64,000 nucleotides of DNA from Tropicimonas sp. IMCC34011 (lineage in GTDB: Bacteria > Pseudomonadota > Alphaproteobacteria > Rhodobacterales > Rhodobacteraceae): assembly GCF_003390865.1 (NCBI RefSeq), contig NZ_QMEJ01000002.1:577964-641963 (forward strand), written 5' to 3'. The notes below the pieces were generated by a model that saw nothing but the letters and a program-made list of their open reading frames with translations, was not told the origin of the DNA and did no database searches. The translations under genes and the position numbers were made by a program. This document shows positions 1 to 9,231 of this stretch, one piece after another (position 1 is the first letter of the stretch; each line of letters starts with the position of its first letter).

Positions 1-224
1 ATGCATGATGACTCCCATAGGCTGATATCGGGCCGCACTCCGACGTCCGGCGCCTGCATCCGATACATACGCTGTTGCGAACAGTTCGCAAGTGGGGTCT
101 CAAGTAATTGTGGTTCTGGCCCTTTGACGATGACCGGCCCCAAACCGGCGGGCGGCGTCCGGCTTCATCATGACGGGCGCCGCCCACCCCGGCGGCTCCC
201 GGAAAAATCGCTGGACGCGTCCCT
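1..224. other. Non-coding flank at the window edge
   Basis: No convincing gene is seen here. The open frames lack a ribosome-binding site and recognisable protein content. The only structured element is the short perfect palindrome at 75-91, listed separately. The stretch lies downstream of the minus-strand RraA-like gene and may belong to the promoter or terminator zone of a gene outside the window. Confidence 0.5.
75..91. promoter_or_regulatory. Perfect 7-bp inverted repeat, possible operator
   Basis: TTGCGAA, spacer CAG, TTCGCAA forms a perfect dyad. Its size suits a dimeric repressor site. It does not match the direct-repeat LexA box known in alphaproteobacteria (GTTC-N7-GTTC). No adjacent gene start is visible, so the regulated gene is unknown. 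Confidence 0.3.
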
Positions 225-950
225 TCAGCTCGTCTCGTCGCGGCGCCGGCCGAGGTCGAGCCATGTCTCGTAGCGGGCCCTGGTTTCCTCGTTCATCGGG
301 TAGAGGCCGGGGAGACGGGCGCCGCGGCCGACCTCGTCGATGATCCAGCCTTCCATCTGCTCCTGCGCCGGAGCCTCCGCCACCACCTCGTCCAGAAGCG
401 CCTGCGGGATCACCACGGCGCCGTCCTCGTCCGCGACGATCACGTCCCCGGCGAGCACCGCGACACCGCCGCAGCCGATGGTCTCCCCCCAGCCGACGAA
501 GGTCAGGCCGGCGACGGAGGGCGGCGCGGCCACGCCGCGGCACCAGACCGGCAACCCCGTCGCCCGGACGCCGGCCATATCCCGCACGGCGCCGTCCGTG
601 ATCAGGCCTCCCACGCCCTTCTGCGCCATCCGCGCGCACAGGATGTCCCCGAACACGCCCGCATCAGCGATCCCCATCGCGTCGATCACGGCGATCTGAC
701 CGGGCGCCATCTCCTCGATGGCCGTGCGGGTGGAGATCGGGCTGGCCCAGGAGGCCGGCGTCGCCAGGTCTTCCCGCGCGGGAACGAAGCGCATGGTGAA
801 GGCCTCCCCCACGAGCCGCTCCTCGCCGGGCCGAAGCGGCATCGCGCCCCGGATCCAGACATTGCGCAGACCCTTCTTCAGCAGGATCGTCGTCAGGGTC
901 GCCGTGGTCACGTCCCGCAGGACGGCCTTCGCCTCGTCGGTCAGGGGCAT
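225..950 (-). CDS. RraA-family protein (4-hydroxy-4-methyl-2-oxoglutarate aldolase-like)
   Basis: This 241-residue protein has the RraA fold, a family that includes metal-dependent class II pyruvate aldolases and oxaloacetate decarboxylases. The metal/substrate signature is present as GDIL followed about 20 residues later by DGAVRD, so it is probably a catalytic lyase rather than an RNase E inhibitor. The start at 950 was chosen because AGGAGA precedes it; a longer upstream frame lacks such a site. It is a paralogue of the RraA-like protein at 23244-24017, sharing the N-terminal pattern TxATLxTxLxKxGLRN. It is transcribed divergently from a nucleoside hydrolase. The substrate is unknown. Confidence 0.8.
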   Translation of the reverse strand: MPLTDEAKAVLRDVTTATLTTILLKKGLRNVWIRGAMPLRPGEERLVGEAFTMRFVPAREDLATPASWASPISTRTAIEEMAPGQIAVIDAMGIADAGVFGDILCARMAQKGVGGLITDGAVRDMAGVRATGLPVWCRGVAAPPSVAGLTFVGWGETIGCGGVAVLAGDVIVADEDGAVVIPQALLDEVVAEAPAQEQMEGWIIDEVGRGARLPGLYPMNEETRARYETWLDLGRRRDETS

Positions 951-1057
951 GGTCTCTCCTTCATCTGCCGCCCGCACCCTACGCGCGGCGCCGGCCGGGG
1001 CAAAAGGGGGCGCGCGGCCCCGTGGTTCCCGGCGCGAGGACTGGTATATCGGGGGCC

Positions 1058-2113
1058 ATGACCAGCTTCCCGGATCTTTCCCCCGCCTTCCGCCGCATGC
1101 GCCTCGCCCCGCCGGACGGCGCGCCCGTCCGTCTCGTGATCGACACCGACTGCGCCAACGAGATCGACGACCAGTTCGCCCTCGCCTGGGCACTGATGAC
1201 ACCGGAGCGGGTTCAGGTGGAGGCAAGCGTGGCCGAGCCGTTCTCCTTCCGGCACCACCTTCCCGAACTGCGCCGCGCGGAGGCAGGCCAGGGTCGCCCC
1301 ATGCACCAGGCCTGGGCCGCACGGCTCGCGGCCGAGGGGCGGAGCGCGGCCAGTCTCGACGCGGAGCTCGTGACGCCGGACGCGGGCATGGAGGCGTCCC
1401 ACGCCGAGATCCGGCGCATTCACGGCCTCTGCGGCGCAGGCGAGACCCCGGCCCTGCGCGGCGCTCCGCGCTACATGACGGGGCCGGACGACATCGTCTG
1501 GTCGGAAGGCGCCGAGGCAATCGTCGAGCTGGCCCTTGCTGGCGAGGCCCCGCTTTACGTCGCGGCGATGGGCTGCCTGACCAATGTCGCCGCCGCCCTT
1601 GTCCGCGCGCCCGAGATCGCGGGCCGTATTGTCGTGATCTGGACCGCCGGCTTCCCCTCCCGCCAGCCGCACGACCAGTGGCCCGCGCTCAACCTCGTGC
1701 AGGACCCCCATGCCGCGCGCCTGCTCTTCGATTGCGGCGTGCCGCTGGCCTACCTGCCGGGCTACCATGTCGGCGCGCAGCTGCGCATCTCGCGGCCGGA
1801 AATGGAGCTCTTCGTGAAAGGCCGCGGGGCGCTCGGGGACGCGCTCTGGCAGCTTTACGACCGAAACCCTCTTCACCGCATGTTCGCCACGGCGGACACC
1901 GCCCGGCGGACCTGGGTGATCTGGGACATGATCGATATCGCATGGCTCGTGAACCCGGCCTGGGTGCCGACATTCCTCACCCCCTCCCCCGTCCTCGGGG
2001 AGGACCTGCGCTTCTCCCTAGCGCAGGGGCGGCACGAGATCCGGGAAGCCTACGATATCGCGCGGGACGACATCTTCGCCCACTTCTACGACAAGCTGGC
2101 CGCCTTCGCCTGA
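1058..2113 (+). CDS. Nucleoside hydrolase-like protein
   Basis: The protein has 351 residues. It carries the N-terminal calcium-binding signature of inosine-uridine nucleoside hydrolases in variant form: D29-T-D31, then N34-E35-I-D37-D38. This family hydrolyses the N-glycosidic bond of nucleosides to ribose and free base in the cytoplasm. The variant NExDD spacing places it away from the classical DTDxGxDD group, so substrate specificity is uncertain. ATG 1058 follows a G-rich stretch; an in-frame ATG at 1022 is possible but less likely. The 3' end overlaps the convergent ynjD-like gene by 28 nt. Methylthioribose kinase nearby would fit nucleoside salvage. Confidence 0.8.
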   Translation: MTSFPDLSPAFRRMRLAPPDGAPVRLVIDTDCANEIDDQFALAWALMTPERVQVEASVAEPFSFRHHLPELRRAEAGQGRPMHQAWAARLAAEGRSAASLDAELVTPDAGMEASHAEIRRIHGLCGAGETPALRGAPRYMTGPDDIVWSEGAEAIVELALAGEAPLYVAAMGCLTNVAAALVRAPEIAGRIVVIWTAGFPSRQPHDQWPALNLVQDPHAARLLFDCGVPLAYLPGYHVGAQLRISRPEMELFVKGRGALGDALWQLYDRNPLHRMFATADTARRTWVIWDMIDIAWLVNPAWVPTFLTPSPVLGEDLRFSLAQGRHEIREAYDIARDDIFAHFYDKLAAFA

Positions 2114-2763
2114 GTGCCGGCGCCGCGGCCGAGCGGGTCCACCACGCGGCCCCCGGCGGCGGCGGCATCCTCGGCATCGTGAGTGACGAGAAGCGCCGGT
2201 ATGCCGCGGGCGCGAATGCGGTCGAAGACGAAACCTCGCAGGCTCTCGCGGAGGTTCGCGTCGAGGCGGGAGAAGGGTTCGTCGAGGAGGAGCGCCTGCG
2301 GCTCGCCGAGAAGCGTCCGCATCAACGCGACGCGGGAGCGCTGCCCGCCTGACAGCGTGGCGGGATCGCGATCCGCGAAGCTTGCAAGCTCCGCATCCTC
2401 GAGCGCCGCCTCCACCGCGCGCCGCCGCGCCCTGCGGCCCTTGAGCGAGGGCGGCAGGGCGAAGGCGAGATTGGCGCCGACGGACATATGCGGAAAGAGC
2501 AGGTCGTCCTGGAAGAGCAGTCCGATCCGGCGTTCCCTCGGGCCGAGCCCGGCAAGGTCGCGTCCGCCCAGCAGCACACGCCCCCGGGTCTCGAATTCGG
2601 GCGGACAGGCTCCGACGAGCAGCGACAGAAGCGTCGACTTGCCGGACCCCGAGGGGCCCATGATCGTCAGGACCTCGCCCGGCGCGATCCGGACGTCCAG
2701 CGAGACGAGCGGCACGCCCCGCAGGGCGATCCTGACCCCCTCGAGCGACAATCCGTCTGTCAT
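2086..2763 (-). CDS. ynjD: ABC transporter ATP-binding protein, YnjD-like
   Basis: The 225-residue ATPase has Walker A GPSGSGKST, signature LSGGQRSR, Walker B LLLDEP and an H-loop LVTHD, so it should be active. The start overlaps the permease stop as ATGA, which indicates translational coupling. Length, gene order and a single fused permease match the YnjBCD transporter of enterobacteria, a poorly characterised importer. It is the last gene of a three-gene minus-strand operon. ThiQ-like ATPases are close relatives, so a thiamine-type ligand cannot be excluded. Confidence 0.85.
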   Translation of the reverse strand: MTDGLSLEGVRIALRGVPLVSLDVRIAPGEVLTIMGPSGSGKSTLLSLLVGACPPEFETRGRVLLGGRDLAGLGPRERRIGLLFQDDLLFPHMSVGANLAFALPPSLKGRRARRRAVEAALEDAELASFADRDPATLSGGQRSRVALMRTLLGEPQALLLDEPFSRLDANLRESLRGFVFDRIRARGIPALLVTHDAEDAAAAGGRVVDPLGRGAGTQAKAASLS

Positions 2764-4514
2764 GCGAGCCCCTTCCGGTTTCGAAACGCGACGGCGGGAA
2801 GCGCGATGGCCGCGGCGAAGCCGAGGAGCGGCACCGCCGTCTGGGTGATGGCATAGACGCCGATCAGCCGCCTGTCTCCGCCCGAGGAGAGCGCCACGGC
2901 TTCCGTCGTCAGCGTCGGAACGCGTCCGAGACCAAGGAGCAGCGTGGGCAGGTACTGCCCCACGGAGACGGCGAAGCCCACGGCCGCTGCGGTCAGGATC
3001 GGGCGAAGCAGCATCGGCAGGCGAACCTGCCAGAGAAGCCGGTCCGGACCTGCCCCTAGCGTCGCCGCCGCAAGTCCGTAGCGCGGATCCCAGGCCCGGA
3101 ACGGATCGCCGAGGGAGAGGAAGACGTATGGCAGCACGAAGACGACATGCGCGGCGATGACCGATCCGGTGGGCCCGGCCAGCCCCGTTCCGATGGCAAG
3201 CGTCTGAAGGCCCGTCACGAACGTCGTCTGCGGCACGATGAGCGGGATGTAGAGAAGCCAGAGCGCCCTCGTGCCCGGGCGGAGGCCATGGCGATACTCG
3301 GCTTCGAGGCAGGCGAGGACGAGCAGGAGCGAGATGATGGTAGCGACCGCCGCGATCAGGATCGTGGTGCCGGTGAGCTCGGCCAGCCCCGGCAGCTGCC
3401 CCTCCCAGGACCGCAAGGTCAGGCCGGCCGGCAGCGCATCCGGAAAGCTCCAGAAGCCGGCGAAGGACCAGACCGCAAGTCCCGCGACGGCCAGCAGGAC
3501 GGCCCCGGCCGAGAGCCCGGCGGCGAGTGCGGCGAGCCCCCGCCATGCCGCATCCGCCCGCCCGCGCGCGCCCCGCGCGATCCAGGCGGTTCCGGCGCGC
3601 GCGAGGGCCAGTTCGCCGCAGCGCCAGAGTGCCAGCAGCGACAGGACGATCCCGAATTGCAGCACAGCCCCGGCCCCCGCCTCGAACCGCATCGACAGGT
3701 CCGGATCGTTCAGCCAGCGCAGTATCTGGACCGACAGCGGCGGCGGCGTCGAGGGACCGAGGATCACCGCCACGTCCACCACCGAGGCGGAGAACGCGAG
3801 GACGGCGTAGATCGGCAGCCGGATCTGCGGGTAGACACGCGGGAAGACCGTCTTCACCCACGCCGTGACACGGCCGTAGCCTTGCGTCTGCGCTAGAAGA
3901 ACGCTGCGGCGCGCCGGGATTTGCGACAGGGCCGCGAGTGTCATCAAAAGAAGGAACGGGATCTCCTTTGCGGCCAGCCCCGCGATCAGGGCAAGGCCCG
4001 CCGGATCGCCCACGATCAGGACGTCCGGCGGCAGGTCCCATCCCGTCGCCCAGGGGGATAGCGCGCGAATGATCCAGCCAGAGGGGGAGATCAGGAAGGC
4101 AAGCCCCAGCGCCGCCGCGGCATGGGGCACCGAGAGAAGCGGCGAGAGCAGCCGCTCGATGGCGCCGAACGCGCGCGTGCCATGCCAGGCGGCGCAGATG
4201 AGCAGCGTCACGCCAAGGGCGAGGGCGGTTGAGGCAAGCGCGGTGACCGCCGAGAGACGCACCGCGCCGCCCAGTCCCGGCCACGCCAGCAGCGAGCGGA
4301 CAGGCGCGAGCGACAGCTCGGTCGCCCCGAGCGCCGGATAGTAGCCGAAGGCGGGCGCAAGGACGCCGATCAGCCCCGCCGCCACCGGCCCCAGGAGCAC
4401 CACGAGGGTGAAGAGCGGCGCGAGTGGCAGAAGCCGTGGCCGACGGCCCGGGCGCATCGGCGCCGCCAGGATGCGAGCCTCCCTCACCGAGCCCGCGGCC
4501 TTACTGACCGGCAC
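2760..4514 (-). CDS. ynjC: ABC transporter permease, YnjC-like, two fused domains
   Basis: The protein has 584 residues with about twelve predicted hydrophobic segments. Two binding-protein-dependent permease domains sit in one chain, one over residues 1-310 and one over 320-584. This double-permease layout next to a single ATPase is typical of YnjC (about 510 residues). It would form the membrane channel for the binding protein encoded upstream. The start overlaps the end of that gene by 14 nt. ATG 4514 was kept because no better start lies ahead of the first membrane segment. The substrate is not known. Confidence 0.85.
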   Translation of the reverse strand: MPVSKAAGSVREARILAAPMRPGRRPRLLPLAPLFTLVVLLGPVAAGLIGVLAPAFGYYPALGATELSLAPVRSLLAWPGLGGAVRLSAVTALASTALALGVTLLICAAWHGTRAFGAIERLLSPLLSVPHAAAALGLAFLISPSGWIIRALSPWATGWDLPPDVLIVGDPAGLALIAGLAAKEIPFLLLMTLAALSQIPARRSVLLAQTQGYGRVTAWVKTVFPRVYPQIRLPIYAVLAFSASVVDVAVILGPSTPPPLSVQILRWLNDPDLSMRFEAGAGAVLQFGIVLSLLALWRCGELALARAGTAWIARGARGRADAAWRGLAALAAGLSAGAVLLAVAGLAVWSFAGFWSFPDALPAGLTLRSWEGQLPGLAELTGTTILIAAVATIISLLLVLACLEAEYRHGLRPGTRALWLLYIPLIVPQTTFVTGLQTLAIGTGLAGPTGSVIAAHVVFVLPYVFLSLGDPFRAWDPRYGLAAATLGAGPDRLLWQVRLPMLLRPILTAAAVGFAVSVGQYLPTLLLGLGRVPTLTTEAVALSSGGDRRLIGVYAITQTAVPLLGFAAAIALPAVAFRNRKGLA

Positions 4515-5715
4515 CGTAGCGGCGGTCCCAGTCCTCCTCGATCCGCTCCATCCAGCTCGGATGAGGCTCGGCCAGGGGCGATCCCAGCTCTTCGGGGGTG
4601 AGCGTCGCGATCCCTAGGTCCAGATCCTCGAAGAGCGCGCGGTCCTCCTCGCCGAGAGCAGCGACATCGAGCACGGTCAGGGCGCCCAGGACCTCGGGAT
4701 CCTGCTTGCGCGCCTGCGCCTCGGGGGACATCAGGAAGTTCGCCACCACCATCGCGCCCTCCTTGGCGGTCGCGTTGTAGGGAATGGCGAGGAAATTGGC
4801 GTTGCCGATCGTGCCACCGTCGAGGACATAGGTCCTGACGCTCTCCGGCAGTTCGAAATTCGCGATGGCGGCGGAGGCTTCGGCGGGGCTGAAGGAGATC
4901 GCGATGTCGATCTCCCCGTCCGCCATCAGCTGCCGCTGCGCCGGCCCCGATTGCGGATAGGCCGCACCGGAGCGCCAGAGGGTCGGCGTCAGCTCACCGA
5001 GCCAGTCCCAGAGCGGCGCCGTGACCGCCTCGTAATCGGCGTCCGAGACAGGCGCGTAGAGCGGGCCTGTATCTTCAACGAGGCCGAGAAGAGCCTGCTT
5101 GAGAAACGTCGTTCCGAGGAAGTTCGGCGGTTGGGGGTAGGTGAAACGACCCTCGTTCGCGCGTGTCCAGTCAAGCAGATCCCGGACCGTCTTCGGCGGC
5201 TCGGGCACACGGGCGCTGTCGTGATAGAAGACCACCTGCGCCATGCTCCACGGGGCCTCGAGCCCCTCGGTGGGCACGGTGAAATCCTCGGTCAGGGCCG
5301 GATTGTCCTCGGCCCCCAGAAGCGACCAGTTCGGCAGGTCTTCCGCCCAGGGGCCGAAGAGCAGGTCCTTTTCCTTCATCGCGGCGAAGTTCTCGCCGTT
5401 GATCCAGAGCAGGTCGATGGAGCCGCCCTCGTCCTTGCCGGCGCTCTTCTCCGACAGGACGGTGGAGATCGCGGCGGAGATGTCCGACTGCTTCACCAGC
5501 TCCAGCTCGACGCCGAACCGGGAGAGGACCTCGTCCGCGGCCCATTCGATATAGGCATTGGTGCGCGGATCGCCGCCCCAGGCGTTCCAGTAGACGGTCT
5601 GTCCCTCGGCAGCCTCCAGCACCCCATCCCAATCGGCGGGATCGGTTTCGGCGGTCGCGGCGCCGGCCATGGCGGCAAGGAGGGAGGCCCAAAGGGCGGC
5701 GCGGGGTCGTCTCAT
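4501..5715 (-). CDS. ynjB: ABC transporter substrate-binding protein, YnjB-like
   Basis: This 404-residue periplasmic binding protein has a signal peptide over residues 1-22, ending near GAATA-ET. The mature part starts with a WDGVLEAAEGQTVYWNAWGG pattern typical of the YnjB family. ATG 5715 is preceded by GAGGAG at good spacing; a longer frame upstream lacks a site. It is the first gene of ynjBCD, divergent from mtnK across 123 bp that should hold both promoters. The divergence suggests the imported ligand could be linked to methylthioribose or thiamine-type metabolism, but that is inference only. Confidence 0.85.
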   Translation of the reverse strand: MRRPRAALWASLLAAMAGAATAETDPADWDGVLEAAEGQTVYWNAWGGDPRTNAYIEWAADEVLSRFGVELELVKQSDISAAISTVLSEKSAGKDEGGSIDLLWINGENFAAMKEKDLLFGPWAEDLPNWSLLGAEDNPALTEDFTVPTEGLEAPWSMAQVVFYHDSARVPEPPKTVRDLLDWTRANEGRFTYPQPPNFLGTTFLKQALLGLVEDTGPLYAPVSDADYEAVTAPLWDWLGELTPTLWRSGAAYPQSGPAQRQLMADGEIDIAISFSPAEASAAIANFELPESVRTYVLDGGTIGNANFLAIPYNATAKEGAMVVANFLMSPEAQARKQDPEVLGALTVLDVAALGEEDRALFEDLDLGIATLTPEELGSPLAEPHPSWMERIEEDWDRRYGAGQ

Positions 5716-5838
5716 CTTGGCATCTCCTCGGACGTTTCGCCCAGCTTGCGCCGGGACACGGCGCGGAAGACACCCGTGGTAACCTTTTCTCACGGCATTG
5801 TTCTAGGGCCCACTGGCGGGGCCGCCGCCGCGCCCCAG

Positions 5839-7101
5839 ATGAGCGGCATGACGAAAAGCTATCCAGTTCCTCCCGGCTACGCCGAACTTGACGCGGCCGC
5901 CCTGCCCCGGCTCCTCGCCGATCTGCCCGGCGTGCCGGAGCGTCTCGGCGGCGGGCCGGACAGCTGGAGCGCGGGCGAGATCAGCGACGGCAACATGAAC
6001 GCCGTCTTCCGCGTCCGCGGGCCGGCGGGATCGGTCGTGGTGAAACAGGCGCTGCCCTATATCCGCGCCATCGGGGAGAGCTGGCCCTTTCCCGTCTCCC
6101 GCGCGACGTTCGAGCACCGGGCGATGATCGAGCACGCAAGGCACGCGCCCGGTCAGCTGCCGGAGCTGATCGGCTGGCGCGAGGATCTGGCGCTGCTCGT
6201 CATGGAGGACCTGAGCGAGCACGTCGTCCTGAGGCATGCCCTCGTGGCCGGGCGCCGCTTCCCCCGGCTCGCGCAGGACCTCGGGCGGTATCTCGCCCGA
6301 ACGCTGGTCCTGACCTCGGACCACGTAATGACGACCTCCCAGAAAGCGCGGCTCGTGGAGGCGTTCGCCGGCAATTCGGTTCTCTCCGAGACGACGCAGG
6401 ACGTGGTGTTCACCGGTCCCTACTGGACCGCACCTCTGAACCGGCTCACACCCGGGCAGGAGACGCTCGCGGCCGAGTTTCGCTCGGACGGCGCGCTGAA
6501 GGCCGCGGCGACGGAGATGAAGCATATCTTCCGAAGCCGGGCGGAGGCGCTGGTTCACGGCGATCTGCATACCGGATCGGTGATGGTGCGGCCCGGCGAT
6601 ACCCGCGTGATCGACCCCGAATGGGCCTTCATGGGGCCGATGGCCTTCGATATCGGCGCGCTGATCGGCAACCTCCTCCTCGCCCACGCAAGCCAGCCCG
6701 GCCATGCCGGGGACCGGACGGATCACGCCGAGTGGATCCTGGAGACCGTGGCGGGTCTCTGGACGGTCTTTGCCGGGGAGTTCAGGACGCTGGCCCGGCC
6801 GGATGCGGACGGCACCCTGATCCCGGAGGTTGCGGGGGATGGCGCCTCGGATGCCTTCATCGACGCGCGGCTCAGGGACATCTTCGCAGAGACGCTCGGC
6901 TTTGCCGGGGCCAAGATGATCCGCCGAATCCTCGGTATCTCCCATGTCGAGGATTTCGAGATGATCGCGGATGTACCCACCCGCGCGGCCTGCGAAGCCG
7001 TCGCCCTCCGCACGGCAAGGCGGCTGCTTCTCGAACGCAGGAGCCTGTCCTCGATGGCGGAGGTCGCGGCCCTCGCCCGCGGGATGTCAGCGGGGGGATG
7101 A
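5839..7101 (+). CDS. mtnK: S-methyl-5-thioribose kinase
   Basis: The 420-residue protein has an aminoglycoside-kinase-like fold. It shows the MtnK hallmarks SDGNMNAVF near residue 49, KQALPYIR, the catalytic HGD at 240-242 and the metal-binding DPEW at 259-262. It phosphorylates methylthioribose at the 1-hydroxyl in the methionine salvage pathway. The partner isomerase mtnA is not in this window. Starts at 5839 or 5848 are both possible; neither has a strong ribosome-binding site. It is divergent from ynjBCD and followed after 78 bp by a TauE/SafE permease. Confidence 0.9.
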   Translation: MSGMTKSYPVPPGYAELDAAALPRLLADLPGVPERLGGGPDSWSAGEISDGNMNAVFRVRGPAGSVVVKQALPYIRAIGESWPFPVSRATFEHRAMIEHARHAPGQLPELIGWREDLALLVMEDLSEHVVLRHALVAGRRFPRLAQDLGRYLARTLVLTSDHVMTTSQKARLVEAFAGNSVLSETTQDVVFTGPYWTAPLNRLTPGQETLAAEFRSDGALKAAATEMKHIFRSRAEALVHGDLHTGSVMVRPGDTRVIDPEWAFMGPMAFDIGALIGNLLLAHASQPGHAGDRTDHAEWILETVAGLWTVFAGEFRTLARPDADGTLIPEVAGDGASDAFIDARLRDIFAETLGFAGAKMIRRILGISHVEDFEMIADVPTRAACEAVALRTARRLLLERRSLSSMAEVAALARGMSAGG

Positions 7102-7179
7102 GCCGCGCGTTCGCCACACCCCGGTCAGATCCGCCAGGGCAACTCGACGCCGCCGCGCGCAGGGACTAGGACGGGCGCG

Positions 7180-7920
7180 ATGGACCTGACGGGGCTCATA
7201 ATCGGAGGCGTATCGCTCTTCATCGGCGGGGTCCTGAAAGGGGCCACCGGCGCAGGCGCGCCGCTGCTCGCGATCCCCCTTCTGTCCATGCTCTACGATG
7301 TGCCTCTCGCCGTCGCGGTCATGACCGTGCCCAGCCTCGTCTCCAACTCGTGGCAGGCATGGCATTTTCGAGAGAGCCGGCCCCGGCCCCTCCTGATCTG
7401 GGGCTTCGCCGTCGCGGGCGCGGTCGGCACGGTGACGGGCTCACTGATGCTGGCCGCCTTCGCGCCGGACCTGCTCCTGCTGATCGTCGCGCTCGCGGTG
7501 CTGCTCTACATCTGCTTCCGCCTCCTCCAGCCCGGCTGGCGTCTCGGCGAAGCCCTTGCCGCCCGGCTCTCCGTGCCGGCGGGGCTGCTGGGAGGCGTCC
7601 TGCAGGGCGCGACGGGGATCTCGGCCCCGGTCTCGATCACCTTCCTGAACGCGATCTCGCTCGAGCGGGCGACGTTCATCGTGACGATCTCCACCTTCTT
7701 CGCGGCGTCTGCCGTGGTGCAGATCCCCTTCCTCTACGGCCTCGGCATCCTGTCGTTCGAGCGGATGATCCTGAGCGTCGCCGCGCTTGCGCCTCTCTTC
7801 GCCGGGATGCCCGTGGGCGCGCGCCTCGCCCGGCGCATCGACCGGGCGACCTTCGACAAGATCATCCTGGCGATCCTCGGCGTGATTTCCCTCCGGCTGG
7901 TGTGGTCCGCAATCGTCTGA
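7180..7920 (+). CDS. TauE/SafE family sulfite/organic-anion permease
   Basis: The 246-residue integral membrane protein has about eight hydrophobic helices. Two internally related halves each contain the family glycine signature (GGVLKGATGAGAPLLAIP and GGVLQGATGISAPV). TauE/SafE proteins export or import sulfite, sulfoacetate or related organosulfur anions. Its position after mtnK makes a sulfur-metabolism role attractive but unproven. It ends 3 nt from the convergent TRAP dctM stop, leaving almost no room for a terminator. Confidence 0.85.
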   Translation: MDLTGLIIGGVSLFIGGVLKGATGAGAPLLAIPLLSMLYDVPLAVAVMTVPSLVSNSWQAWHFRESRPRPLLIWGFAVAGAVGTVTGSLMLAAFAPDLLLLIVALAVLLYICFRLLQPGWRLGEALAARLSVPAGLLGGVLQGATGISAPVSITFLNAISLERATFIVTISTFFAASAVVQIPFLYGLGILSFERMILSVAALAPLFAGMPVGARLARRIDRATFDKIILAILGVISLRLVWSAIV

Positions 7921-7923
7921 GGA

Positions 7924-9231
7924 TCAGAGCAGCGCGAGCGAGAACCACGGGATGAAGATCAGGATCGCGAGCCGCACGAGGTCCGCGATCCAGAACGGCA
8001 GCACCCCACGGAATACCGTCATCAGCTCGATATCAGGAATGACGGAGCGCATGACGAAGACGTTCATCCCCACCGGCGGCGTGATCAGGCTGATCTCGGT
8101 CACCACGACCACGACGATGGCGAACCAGATCAGAACGTCGTCCGGATTTCCCAGCAACCCACCTCCGAAATCGAGCTGCTGCACGACGGGGTAGAACACC
8201 GGCACCGTCAGAAGGATCATCGAGAGGCTCTCGAAGACGCAGCCCATCACCAAGTAGATCGCCACCATCGCCCCGATCACGAGCCAGGGCGACAGGTCGA
8301 GCTCGTAGATCAGATCCACCAGCGCCATCGGCAGGCCTGCGAAGTTGATGAAGGTGGAGAAGATTTCCGCACCGATGATGATGGCGAAGATCATCGCCGT
8401 CGCGAGAACCGTCTCGCGAAGGGCCGTTCGGAAGCCCGCCCAGTCGAGGCCGCGGATCGCCACGGCGAGGAGGACAGCGAAGAGCGCGCCCATGCCGCCC
8501 GCCTCGATGGGGGTGAAGACGCCGCCGTAGATGCCGCCCATAATGAAGATGAAGAGCGCGAGCGTTCCCAGAACGCCCACCGTGTCCCGCCGGGACATCG
8601 GAACGACCTCCGAAACGTCCGGCGCGCGGGACGGATCGAGGCGCACGGTGACCATCACGGCAACGAGGTAGAGCAGGACGCCGAGCGCGCCGGGCAGAAG
8701 GCCCGCGATGAAGAGGTCCCCGATATCGCTCTCGGTCAGCAGTCCGTAGATGATGAGGATGACGGAGGGCGGGATCAGGATGCCGAGCGTGCCGCCCGCC
8801 GCGATGGCGCCCGAGGCGAGACTGTCGTCGTAGCCGTATTTCCGCATCGGCGGCAGCGCCACGCGGCTCATCGTGGCGGCGGTGGCGAGCGAGGATCCGG
8901 AGACCGCAGAGAAACCTCCGCAGCTGATCACCGTGGCCAGAGCCAGCCCGCCGCGCATCCGGCCGAAGATCCGGTCGGCTCCGGCGAAGAGACCCTGCGC
9001 GATGCCGGACTGCGCCAGCACATTGCCCATGAAGATGAAGAGCGGCAGGACGGAGAGGGTATAGCTCATTCCCGTCTCGAAGACCGTCGTGCCGATCATC
9101 GCGCCAGCGGCCTCGATATTGCGCAGGAGCGCGAAGCCGGCCCCGCCGACCAGCGCCATGGCGAACCCGATGGGCACCCGCGCGAAGACGAGCGCGAGGA
9201 GGATCCCTATCCCGATCAGGCTTTCGGTCAT
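7924..9231 (-). CDS. dctM: TRAP transporter large permease (DctM)
   Basis: The 435-residue, very hydrophobic protein is the DctM/SiaM membrane domain. It has family patterns PLFIFMGNVL, SGSSLATAATM, GAIAAGGTLGILIPPS and LITPPVGMNVFV. It couples sodium flux to solute import with the DctQ and DctP partners. The start at 9231 overlaps the dctQ stop by 4 nt. It is the last gene of a dctPQM operon read away from the MarR regulator of the homogentisate locus, which hints at an aromatic acid or related carboxylate as substrate. Confidence 0.92.
   Translation of the reverse strand: MTESLIGIGILLALVFARVPIGFAMALVGGAGFALLRNIEAAGAMIGTTVFETGMSYTLSVLPLFIFMGNVLAQSGIAQGLFAGADRIFGRMRGGLALATVISCGGFSAVSGSSLATAATMSRVALPPMRKYGYDDSLASGAIAAGGTLGILIPPSVILIIYGLLTESDIGDLFIAGLLPGALGVLLYLVAVMVTVRLDPSRAPDVSEVVPMSRRDTVGVLGTLALFIFIMGGIYGGVFTPIEAGGMGALFAVLLAVAIRGLDWAGFRTALRETVLATAMIFAIIIGAEIFSTFINFAGLPMALVDLIYELDLSPWLVIGAMVAIYLVMGCVFESLSMILLTVPVFYPVVQQLDFGGGLLGNPDDVLIWFAIVVVVVTEISLITPPVGMNVFVMRSVIPDIELMTVFRGVLPFWIADLVRLAILIFIPWFSLALL

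Noticed and set aside
4951..5838. Long plus-strand open frame extending mtnK upstream
   Set aside because: It is antisense to the ynjB-like gene; the protein content before the MtnK start has no family signal, and good MtnK starts exist at 5839/5848.
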